A DNA stretch of 64,000 bases, from NCBI GenBank assembly GCA_036346255.1, contig CM070629.1, forward strand, positions 7,073,001 through 7,137,000. Direction: 5' to 3'. This document shows positions 47,165 through 58,117 of the stretch, one piece after another. The notes beneath the pieces were generated by a model that was not told the DNA's origin, ran no database searches, and saw only the letters and a list, made by a program, of their open reading frames with translations. The DNA comes from Ampelocalamus luodianensis (taxonomy: Eukaryota; Streptophyta; Magnoliopsida; Poales; Poaceae). Numbering within the stretch: the stretch's first letter is position 1; every line of letters begins with the position of its first letter. A program made the position numbers and the translations under genes.

Positions 47165-47395
47165 ATGATTTTTAAAAATAATATTATTATTTAAAAAAAT
47201 ACAAAAATAAATATTCATTTTTTTTTTTACAAAACCAGGTTACTGTCGCTATTTTAAATAGCGATAGTAGCCCAAAATATTATAGAGAGGTCCCTATCGC
47301 CAATTGAAATAGTGACATGATCCTATCGCCACTCCAACAGGCGACAGGACCTTGTCGCCATTTCAACTCACGATAGAGAGCTATGCCTGGTTTTT
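47165..47395. repeat. MULE left terminal/subterminal inverted repeat
   Basis: AT-rich terminus (47165-47235) followed by short repeats of the kind CTATCGCCA and AATAGCGATAG up to the MULE interior. The partner is the sequence ending at 51006. Confidence 0.8.
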
Positions 47396-47578
47396 TACTG
47401 TCTATTTTCGACCACATATTTTGTGAACAAATCACAATGATATTAAAAAACATTCAGCACAACGTCATCATATTTTTTTTGTGGACAAATCACAATGATA
47501 TTACAGAACATTCAGCGCAAAGTCCTCATATATTTTGTCGACAAATCACACTGATATTACAAAACATTCAGCACAACA

Positions 47579-50398
47579 TCATCGATAAGTTTTTCGACAA
47601 ATCAAAATGATATTACAAAGCATTGAGCACCATATATTCCAACAAGATGAACCTTTCCCGTGGCCACGTCCACAACATCCGCCGTGTAGACCGCCTTGAG
47701 TGGGGCGATCAGATGAGGTCCCATTAGCACCGTCCGGATTGCCGATGTCTTCTTCATCTTGTGGATTTCTCATAGGGTATTTTACGAAGGTGTGCCCAGA
47801 CTCCCTACAAATGGAGCACTTCTTCGTACGACGTCCGGCTTCTGCTTCATCCATGTCGTTCCTGATACGCCACACTATCGCCAGCCAACCTTCCCTTCAG
47901 CCTATCAATATCCGCGGCCCACATAAGTTGCCCCCAGGTCGGATGGCCAGTGAAATAGCTAACCATACCGTAACCATACAGCTCTGCACTCTAGGTTTGC
48001 TTCACCTCCTCCTTATTGAAATAACCATACAGGTACTGGCCGGGATGCTATGCTACCGTCGAACATGCGGCCATAACATGTGAGCAGGGCCTATGCAGAA
48101 GAAATGACTTGTTGCAAGTGCATACGCAACTAGCGCGGAGTAGCGTGCACTCGTGGGTGATCCTCTTGTGGTTCATCCCACGGCATCCTTTACCCCCCCC
48201 CCCCAAACAGTATCTCAAAGCGAAACTCCCTTGTGCCCATCTTGAATGCCCGGAGCATCTCACCCATCTTGCTCTTCTCCTTCATGTACTTGGTGATCAT
48301 AACAGAGTACAATACTCTATCATCTGCCATAGCGTGCAACGCGTTGTTGCTTCTATCAACAAAGTAATTTGTGGTACCGCAGAAAATTGCCTCCATGATA
48401 CCAACCAAAAGGAGGAACCTACCATCGCGCATGACCCAATTGTACACCTCGGCTAGATTGGTTGTCATGACACCATATCGGTCATTATCCTTGTCATGTA
48501 GCAGTGACTACTTCGCCTTAGTCTCATGCTTAATCCAGTCCGAGAAGCATTTTCACTTGTGCCCCCGTCTTCGTCGCCACGTTAGGACCATTTGTAGGTA
48601 GTTGTGGCAATGCTTCGGGGGTCTAGTCTGCGCTTGTAGCAACCTTTTTCACTGCCTCCCTTCTGTGCGTCTGAGCTCACTCATCCATAATTTTTCAGGG
48701 TGCGTCAAACTTTCATTGCTGGTTCTGATTGCACAACCGCTTAATGTGTTCATCAAGTTCTTGTTGTAGACTGGTTGTAGAAGTTTGCACCCAAGTGCCT
48801 CATGCACCACCTACTCTGCAGATCCACCTATGGAGATGGTTCATTCTCTCCTTATTATAGCTGAGTTATTGTACTCAGCAGGCCCGCATGCCGATTATGT
48901 ATGACGTATACAGTAGGACGGCCTTGTACAACAGCAAATTCCTTAGGAACCACAACCAGCTGTCTGTGTTCTCGCTTTCAACGAATGCGAATGCTACGAA
49001 AAGAACTTGATTGTTTCTGTCCGTCGCTATTGCAGTTAGTATCTAGCCTAGTACTTTCTAGTCAGGAATAAGCCATCCATGCACAAGATTGGACGGCAAT
49101 GCCGGAATGCATTGATGCATAGACCAAAGGTGAATAATGCTTGCTTTAGTACCATCTTATTGCCCCAATTCAGATGCATGAAATCTTCAATGTCGACATA
49201 AGTACCGGGATTCATGTCCTGTATGACCTGGAGTTTGTTGGACAGGTTGTGGTAGGATTTCTTGAATGTACCGAATCTTGATTCCTATGCCTTCTGTTTT
49301 GCTCTCTACGTCTTAGCATAGCTGATTGTGTACTAGAACCTTGCCTCAATCGTCCGAATGATGGATCATGACTCAAAATCTAGATTATGCACAATCTCAC
49401 CGTACATGATGTTCGTGATGAAGCCTGATGACTGATTCTTGTAGGACTGTATTGACTCAATGGCGACACATGTGCGAGGGGCCACTATCGAGCATCTTTA
49501 ATAGATGTCCCACTTAGGCTGAAATATGTGCACCCGCCAAGGGCATCCCTCTATGTCATACTTCACATCATAGCATCTTGAGGTTAGACTTGACGACTGT
49601 GAATGTACGCCATACCGATAAACCTCAGAATTTGACAGCCTTCTGCACGACCTCCTTGCTTTTGTATATAGCTCCTTGCCTGACCTCACTCTACTCGTAC
49701 TCTCTTGACACGCTGGAGCCTTCGTTAACGATACAAGGTTGTTAAACTGGTATCTATTCCACTCGGATGGAACCGCCTGCTATTCCACAGCATCCTCGCC
49801 TTCGAATCCTTCATCTTCTAACGATGGCATGTAGTTCTGGTCTTCAAAATTCATCATTTGGACTAGGGCTTCCAGCTTCTCACCCTCGTCAGCAAGCCCA
49901 CTAGCTTGTCTGACTGAAGGAGCCACTTCCACACGGTCTTCATCGACAACAACAACATCTCCTGGACCTTCGACCATTCTGTGCACCGCCCTGTGGCTAG
50001 AGTCCCCGACTTCTTCTTTGGCATTACCACCCCCTTCTTGTTTAGCTGCCGATGCAGAAGTGGGCTTGGCATATGCCTAGGCTAGAAAGACCAAATCCCA
50101 CCTTTCCTCCATCGCCCTGCGTGTATGACTGCCATGACCTTATTCCCTTGAGCTGCACTAACTCCCAATATATGCCATGTGGTGCTCGGTTAGCAAGATA
50201 ACTCAATCTCAGATCATACACAGTATGGTCCAAATCAAATGTGTAGGACAACCACCGCATCACAACGTCCCATGTATGTTGCTCTGGTCTTGTTAGGGTC
50301 ACGGTCACCGATTGAAAATAACGCAAATCAATCCCCTCGAGATCCTCAAGAATAGTTCTCTGACTGTAGTAAATTTTGAAATTAGTGGCGTCCGACAT
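47579..50398 (-). pseudogene. MULE transposase pseudogene
   Basis: Fragments from N to C terminus: DLEGIDLRYFQSVTVTLTRP (50398 onward), an acidic linker, then the MuDR-type DNA-binding core YDVKYDIEGCPWRVHIFQPK (near 49530). The first catalytic block AFRHCRPILCMDGLFLT follows, with its Asp at about 49076. A block ENTDSWLWFL leads to VIHNRHAGLL near 48895, where the usual second catalytic Asp (DRHAG) is Asn. Then come RWCMRHLGANFYNQ near 48800, MTTNLAEVYNWVMR (48468 onward) and a SWIM zinc finger CTCNKSFLLHRPCSHVMAAC with all ligands. The C-terminal knuckle CSICRESGHTFVKY has its last Cys changed to Tyr. Several stops and frameshifts separate the parts, so it could not transpose on its own. 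Confidence 0.85.
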
Positions 50399-50649
50399 AT
50401 TTGACGTATTGCACCGTAAACAAGATTTTTATGATTAACCACATATCTAAAACTAAACTACCCACTAAAAAGGATTATATACAACATAATACACTACGTA
50501 ACCGTACATCTAAAACTATATAATCCATTCGGTTAAAAAAATTACCTGGAAGGTGGACGACCGGATGGGCAGTGCTTCACTAGCTTCTCTCCTCCCTCCT
50601 GCTCCTCTTCCTTATCTCCCCTCTTTCTCTTTTTTTTTTCTGAATAAAA

Positions 50650-51006
50650 GTGAGTTATGATAGAATTTTAGGATCTTGTATAGGGTAGATTGTGCCACCA
50701 TTTAGAATGACGACAGTGATTTGCGGGATCCCTATTGCCATTTGAAATGATGATTGCCATAAATTTTAATATTAAAAAATTTAAACAGGGGAATATTTGT
50801 CGCCAGTTGGAGTGGTGACAGTGCCATGTTGCCATTTCAATTGATGACAGAGACCTCTCTACACTGTTCGGGGGTATTATCGTCATTCCAAATGGCGATA
50901 GGATAATTTCGCTATTTCAAATGACGATAGTAGCCTACTTTTGTAAAAAAAAATTGACTATTTATTTTTGTAAACTTCTTTTAAAATAATATTATTTTGA
51001 AAAAAA
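50650..51006. repeat. MULE right terminal/subterminal inverted repeat
   Basis: Contains several motifs of the kind CGCCA(T/G)TT and AATGGCGATAGG, and an AT-rich terminus matching the left end in reverse. Its outer edge abuts the 9-bp duplication at 51007. Confidence 0.8.
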
Positions 51007-51236
51007 TATCTATTCAATGCCTTGATCGGTTGTTAATACTTGTATAGTAAACTCGCCATTGTTCTAGTCTAGCCTCGAGCTATCCATTAGTATTTCCCCA
51101 CCTTTTTTTCTCTTTCTTTTATCTTGTCTCGTGGAGATGATGCAACACGCGACATAATCCTTTTGGCGTGGCGTGGATTATTAGCAAGGAGAGAGGGAGG
51201 GAGGAAGAAGGATCGCTACTCGTGTTGCGTGACATG

Positions 51237-51470
51237 AAAGACAACAGGTTGGTGTACATGCATTTTGGTCTTGTTTGTAAAACCTAAATCTCGGTCTATC
51301 TTTGTAGATGGACCGAGAATATAACCTTTCCAAACAAGGCCTTAGAAAATTGAAAGACAACAGGTTAGTGTACATACATTTAGGTATTTGTTTGAAAAAC
51401 CTAAATTCTTGGTCCATCTTCGTGGATGAATCGAGAATTTAGGCTTCCCAAACAAGGTCTTAGAAAATTG
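51237..51470. repeat. Two tandem ~117-bp foldback units
   Basis: Both units begin AAGACAACAGGTT(G/A)GTGTACAT and end AAACAAGG(C/T)CTTAGAAAATTG. Within each, the left half (TTGTTTG, AAACCTAAAT, CTCGGTC) is inverted in the right half (GA(C)CGAGAAT, AAACAAG), giving an ~80-bp stem-loop. The layout suggests a short Tourist-like MITE duplicated head to tail. Confidence 0.65.
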
Positions 51471-54186
51471 ATACACATACGACATTACAGCAACTATGCT
51501 CGTACGACGTACCTCTCTCACTGTCTCACATATGAGCAACCAAAGGAAAATAACTACCTCAAACTTCAAATCCAATCCTAGGCCCAGCTTGCATGAAGTT
51601 TAAAGCGTAGTCTATAGTTAGACAAATATGTATTGTTCCCAACACTTTCGACTGTTCAATCCAAAGCCAGCAATGTAGGGATGTACGTGTCACGATGTCA
51701 AGCAGCCGTTGTCGAAGAAGAAGCATCCCATCGTGATAGGCAGTGCACACCGTCGCCAGGCGGATGCGCTGTCGGTGGCACGATGGAGACACACGACGAT
51801 AAGCCTTCCCAAAAACTCTAACGATACCTGTTCCGACTTCAGCACGACTGACCCATGCGTGCCCATCGGGTCTATTGCCATGGTCGATGTTGCATTGCCG
51901 AACTATTTAAAAAGACATTGGTGGATGACCGAAGCTGAGAAGAACATGGATAGACTCCTTATATTTGCAGAACTAGGCCTTTTTTTAAATTCCAGGTTTG
52001 GACCCATCTTAAAACAATTTTAGAAATAACCCTTTCTTAGCGCTAGTGTCAATGGCGCTGAGCTCTAACATGTCAATGCCAGACCTTGTGGCGCTAACAT
52101 ATGGTGCCAAACCTTGTGGCGCTAACATGTGGTGCCACGTTAGGCCATGGTGCTGTTAAGAAATCCTGATTTAAGGGTTGATGGGCGTAATACCTAAACT
52201 GCCTCTGGTGGGTTTTAGTATTTAAATAGGACCTTATTTTACTCAGAAAGAGATCAATCTATTAATAAAGAGGTTCCCCGTATTGTGTCTCTATTGTTTG
52301 TTTCACTGTCAAATGTCTATTATGTGGTGATTGGTTTATTTAATTCCCACAATTACTACATTCTTCAACACCTTAGTCAAATTGATATATACATGTCCAT
52401 CTCAGGGTCTCACACGACTTAGCTCATAGCCTATCTTAGAACATGACATGACGACAACCCATATTGGGCCTTGGCAGCCAGCAACCCATTTTTGTGAGGA
52501 GAGCAACATAGTAGTCTAGCACACAACGACACATCAAGCATCGACCATCATCACATGACTTTGACTCACGTCTCTTCTCTGTTCTTCGACGTATCGACCA
52601 ACGCCATCTAACCCTCTCTTTATCTAGGTGGGGCACTGGCACAGGGCAATAACAGGTAACCCTCTCGTTTTCATTTGTTTTGGAATTGGGGATTAGTAAA
52701 ATGTGAAAGATGATTGGGAAATTAAGTTATTCTTCTTGTGATTTGTGAACATAGAGCAATTTTATTCCTTGAAATATGAAGAGGAATAAGGACATTCTTT
52801 CTTTCGGGATTGAGATGGGAAGACTCAAAAGGCTTCATTTTCTTTATCACCGATGCCATGTTCAGTGTCGTGTATTTTTGACAAGGAAATTCAAGAAGGA
52901 AGAGGGACTCAAGGAAGTAGGAATAAGTTGCCACCTTCTTTAGTATCAGCTCTTTAATATGATAAGGGCAATTGGATTTAATATAGTTTGAAAAAGAATG
53001 ACACGCTTTGCTTTGTTTGTTATTTATTCAAGAATAAAATTGTGAAGGGCGATAGCTTTGTTCTAGGATGTTTTAGAAATTGGAACATACACGATACACT
53101 TCCTTACGAAGTGTGCATACCCATTGAAACTTTTCTAGCTCCGTTGCTAAGGAAACATGCTGCACCAGCAACTATCGAAGACATGTCCAACCCGGACTCG
53201 GACTCCTTATCAAGAACAGGTACTACACCGCATATCCATTCGGATCCTATTCGGTTTACTAGAAGGTGTACATGATACATCCCAAAAAATTGACAAATTA
53301 GCCCATTCTTGGGTGTTGCCACAAAAAAAATGGTACGGTCGCTTTCCCCCAACTCTCTTCTGACTTCTCTACTTCGCGTTCACAAGCCCGACTTAATTGC
53401 TCGCTCCATGGCATCGCCGTTGTCCTCGCCATGGTTCGTACGCTGCCTCAGCCTCGGCGTCGACTTCCTCTCTCTCCCCCTCTAGTTCGCTGCTGCCACC
53501 CCGGGCTCACCGCTGACGTCGCCGTTGTAAAGTACTCTCCTAGCCACTAGCCTCCCCGACAACATTTGCCGTGCAGCTAGCCCGAATCCACTGTCCTCTC
53601 ACTCTCTTTCTTCCTCTAGCATCGGGCTGCCATTGCCTAGACATCGCCGTTGAGTGCTCACCGCTGGTGATGTCCTCGCTGGTTCGGCCTCCTCTCCATC
53701 CTAATTTTACTCCTCTGTCGACCCTGTCACCTTCTGCTCCCAAATTTCGCCCAAATTCGCTTCCCTTGGTTCCTCTCAACGGGCCTGTCACTGACCTCGC
53801 CCTCTGGTGACCGCCACGGTGCAGCCTAGACGGCTTCATCGACACGGCCTTGTAAACTCCTATTCTGCGGCTGTTCCCCTTGACACGCGCATGCCCGTTC
53901 GCGCTGCGGCCTCGTCGGAACGCCTTCGTGCACCTGTATGCTCACTCGCGCTCGGCTGTGGCCGTGCAAGCGATGTGCTTGTCCGACACCACATGTGAAT
54001 CGACCCTGGCCGTGCGCCGGATGCATGGTGCCAATGTGTGGTGCCTATGGATGCCGTCGAGCTGGTGCCTCCGTCGCCTGACGTCTGAAACCGCCCCGAG
54101 TGTCGATGACATCGACGACAGCCGACAAGTGAGATTTAACTATCTCTCCCTCCCCTGGTCGACCATCTACTGCCACTGCAAGCTAC
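51471..54186. other. Gene-free stretch
   Basis: No gene is supported. Around 52040-52160 GTGGCGCTAACATGTGGTGC-type phrases repeat three times. From 53390 to 54180 the sequence is rich in short C/T runs with GCCGCC-like triplets and gives open frames in several phases, as LTR leaders and other GC-rich non-coding DNA do. A weak TATA and leader layout cannot be excluded. Confidence 0.4.
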
Positions 54187-57100
54187 TGTCTTGGATGGGT
54201 CCTTTTAGCATTCCAAAATTTGAGTTTTCAAATGTAGATTAGGTTTCCGAAAAACTTCACCAATTTTCTTTGGTTTAATAAAACTTAATTGGGAATTTCT
54301 GAAAGTAAAACTATTTAATTTGGCTAATGTAAATATCAATTAAATCTAAAACTATATTAGTTGGGTTCTTTGTGTTTCAAGGAATTTTTCTTGGATTTTT
54401 TTTGAGTTTATTTGCTATTTATTTCGCCTCTTTTGAATTTCAACATTTTTCTTAATTCCAAAATCTTCTCTTTTTCCTTCATGGACTGAATTGTCTCGGC
54501 CCATTTCTTTTTCTCCCTTCTTTGGCCCAGTCTTTCATCGGCCCATCTTTGCGTCAGCCACTTGCACCCGCAGCTGACCCAGCCGCCAGCCCAACCACAT
54601 GTGAACCCTAGCGCCAACTGGCCTACCTGCAAGTCGACTCCGTCTCGTCCGGGCCCCACCTGGCAGCCAAAAAGTTGTAGTCGCTCCACACCCGGACTCC
54701 GCTACCGCCAGCGTACGCGACCCAAACTCCACCGTTGTCGTCGCTCGGTGTTCGAGTCACCCACACCACCGAGGATATAAAAGCCCTAGCCAACCTCATG
54801 TTCTGCGCCCTCGTGACCTGCCGCCTTTGTGCCCAACTGCCACCGCTCGAGAGGCCATCGTGCACCGCCAAGGAGATTGCGTTCTCCAAGACCGGTGCCG
54901 ACCTTCGCCGTCAATCTCCGCCGTCACAGCTCCCTGGTCTGCCTCCTTCCACCGTCGGCCTTGCCTCGATATTAACCGTCAATTCCACCCCTCGATTGGA
55001 GCACCCCAACACCGCATCACTACCATCGGTTCTGTCTTCCCCAACATCAGCAAGCCCACCGCCATGTTTGGTTTGTCGCCCTCGGTAAGCGCCGAGCATA
55101 TTCCTTCTGGCCACACCTTCCCTCCTTCTCCTCGTCGTTTCCCCTTGGTCAATTCATCTTCCCTGTCACCAGAGCACCGCCGCCACGCTCATCGGTTTTT
55201 GCCGCTACTCGTCTTCGACGTCGGCGAGGCCCAGTGCACCTCAGCCCAAGCCGTCGCCTCCCATAGCCTCAGGATTGTGCCCACATTCCATTTTTGCCAT
55301 CACCGGAGTTCCACTGGTCACCGCTCGCCGTCGACGGCGTTGACCCGAGAAGGGTATGGTTGCCTCCTCTTCCATTGTCTCTCCTACGTGTAGGCCATGC
55401 AATCTCTCTCTCTCTCTTATCTCTGTGACGAACGGGTCACACATTCCAGATCCGAATCAGGATCGTGCCACCTCTTTTTAGCCACGTCGGCACTCCGTCC
55501 TTGCCACCTCAGCACATCTTCGCCTTGTCAGCACCCGCATGGTAGTCCCTTGTGCCACATCGATGATTGTCTTTGTCCCGTCATCACCACCCTACATCAC
55601 TGCCACCTCGTGCCACCTCATCTCCATCTTATCCACTACCATCCCAGTCATTGCCCGCGTGGCACACCAAAGTCAAACCCTAGATTCCCTCTCCTCTCAC
55701 TCACATGCGCCCCCGCATGTCAGTCAACCCTGGTCAAACCCTGGCTCCATGAGTTTGGTCCACCGTTTCTCTTCGTGGACTTAGTCCGTAGACCAGTGGC
55801 TCACATGTCACTTTCTTTATTATAGAATTCTTTTAATTCTAGAATATTTCTTTTATTCCAGTGAGTCCCACGTATCATACTCTCAGTCATTTCTTTTACT
55901 CCTGAAATTAAAGATTCGTGAGAATATTTCCTTGGCCCCACATGTTAGATTCTCTCTCCTTTTTTCCTTTTTCAATATTTTCTATCCGATCAAACTTTCG
56001 AGGGTTCATTCTTCCTTATACTAACTCTGATTGAACCCATTCAAGTTTCTCAATTCATCCAAAATCAAGCACTACCTTTCAGTACCATTAAATTTAAATT
56101 TAGAGTTTATTTGATTTATCTTTTTGAGTTTTGTTTGTTCTTGTACTTCCTCTTTCAAGACGTGGATATTTCGGAATCGTTCGAAGGAGCTGAAGGTCAA
56201 AGAAGTAGAAGATTGAAGATAAATAAACATAAAAATTGCTATAGCAAGGCAAGCTGTACATTTGACCATGTTGAACCCAGTTTTTGAAAAAAATTACTTT
56301 GATTCAAACTATTGCATGTTATTTCAAGGATTTAATTCTTTAAATGCTTTAGGATTAGCTATACGCATACTTGATTATATCCACCTTGCTCGTTGTATTA
56401 CCTTGATCTTTTGTCACCATAGCTTAGTTAATTATTAGTTAGTATTATTATAGCACCAATGTGGGTTGGTTACACATGAATAGTTTGCTTAGCCATGCAA
56501 CGGGTTATTGATATCATTTTGAGTTGCAAATCTAAATTGACTAAGTGAATATGGAATACTTTATGGAAAGCTGTGTGCAATATGTTGTCACTCATTGATG
56601 ACACTTAACCAATAGGGTGGGAAAAGATTTAGACCGAGGCAAGTGAATGTAATTATGATATGGTGGAGTTGTGTGTATTTGGGAAAAATATGAATGTGAT
56701 TATTGTTAGTAGTTTGACAGTCTTGCCTTGGTCAATTAAGGACTTAACTTTGTTCGCCATTAAACTGAGCCATAACTGTATGACCAGATGCCTGGTATGG
56801 GACGAACCTAACTTAGTAAGCTACAGAGTCTTAACAGTTGATTACTCAGGTATATAGGTTAGACTGTGTCCTAGGGTGGATGTGTGATTCTATCTCTGCG
56901 GTGTGTTATATTTATGAGTGGTTCGTCGTGTCCAAGTCCAACGGTGTGCGACGGGCTAACAACTTGTGTAGGGGTTTGATGACGACAGTATGCACAATAG
57001 GAGGGCCACTTGTTGATATGAAGTTTCAAAAATGTTATGTTATGATTGGTGTAGGCCACACTGATTATAACTTACGGGTAAAGTGTACAAACCTCTGTAG

Positions 57101-57813
57101 AGTGTTAATAATTTATTTGAATTGCCGCGTATGTGGTCATAGATATACTCGGAGATTTCACACGAGTGGTAATTTTTTATAAAACTATTGGGAGGGATAG
57201 CTGTGTGATTTAACTCATATGGCGGTATGAAAGAAATTGATTAGGTTATACGAGCTTTGTGAAAATACTTGTTAAATTATTATTATTATTTATTTTTAAT
57301 CATGTTTTTAAATCTATTATTCATATTCAACTGCAACTGTTGCTTTTATGCAAAAGAACCATAGATATCATATCCTTTGGAATAAGTCATCATCTATAAT
57401 TACATTCTGTGGTGCGACTTGCCGAGTACTTACATTGCTATAAACATTGTTGTTCAGTGGATGAAGACTACAACAGTTCATCGTCGGTCAACAAGGTCTA
57501 CTTCAAGGATCGTGGAGAACTAGGTCGTGCTACCCCAGTCGATTGCCTGCGGGCATATGAAAGGGCTTCACTGCAGTTATTTTGTTTTCTTCCGCTGCAG
57601 TTTATTTGAGCTATTTGCCTTCTAGGGCATTAATTGTTAGTTTTGATATTAATGTCGCCACTCTGATAATTATTGTTATTTGTCTATTTCTTAGTTATCT
57701 TTGCGTATGGAATGACATTTCATCGATGTTGTTATTGTGTGTACTAGTATGATTCTAGACTAGCGCGATATACACAGATGATCTAGATTAGCATATTTGG
57801 GTCCTGATAGTCA
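54187..57813 (+). mobile_element. Probable long Gypsy-type LTR, solo or partial
   Basis: The layout matches long LTRs of grass Ty3/gypsy chromovirus-type elements: an AT-rich start, a CCC/GCC-rich promoter section with GGGCCCCACCTGGCAG near 54650, a TATA box TATAAAA (54776-54782) followed by AGCCCTAGCC, and a pyrimidine-rich leader. A long AT-rich part follows, with phrases such as GTAAGCTACAGAGTCTTAAC and GTCTACTTCAAGGATCGTGG. The 3' end is near GGGTCCTGATA (~57813). No second LTR, primer-binding site or clear target duplication was found. Both boundaries are approximate. Confidence 0.45.
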
Positions 57814-57876
57814 TGGATTGACTTGCCTAAGGGAAAATTGCGCAGTTGCAGTGTGATAATGTGAACTAGAAACCCT

Positions 57877-57894
57877 CGCGCGCCTTGGCGCGCG
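57877..57894 (-). other. Helitron 3' terminal hairpin
   Basis: Inverted repeat CGCGCGCC with GGCGCGCG around TT, next to the CTAG terminus at 57866-57869. It is the presumed transposition terminator. Confidence 0.75.
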
Positions 57895-58117
57895 GAATCG
57901 AAGACACGAGACTGTGATTAGGACCAATAAACCATTGGTGATAGAAGGCATGGAGATGCAGACAAAAGTTATAATTATAAAAGAAAAACCGTTACGGTCA
58001 TGTTTACTACTAAACTATAACTTATAGTATAGTAATAGAGGGCAACAAAACTATATTAACCAAGTCTAAGTGAGATGGACCAAAATGACAATGTAAACAA
58101 CGTAGATAAAATATCAT

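Larger units (their letters stand above)
47165..51006 (-). mobile_element. Mutator-like element (MULE), 3.84 kb
   Basis: A perfect 9-bp duplication TATCTATTC flanks it (47156-47164 and 51007-51015), the size characteristic of Mutator elements. The terminal inverted repeats include AAAATAATATTATT followed by ACAAAAATAAATA and a T-run then ACAAAA, and extend for well over 100 bases. The subterminal parts contain many short copies of CGCCATTTCAA and TATCGCC in both directions. The interior encodes a broken transposase on the minus strand (50398-47579). It is a full-length insertion of a dead autonomous-type element. Confidence 0.9.

Noticed and set aside
54735..55825. Frames of 117, 188 and 142 codons
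   Set aside because: Pyrimidine-rich LTR leader after a TATA box; Pro/Ser/His-rich products without domain.
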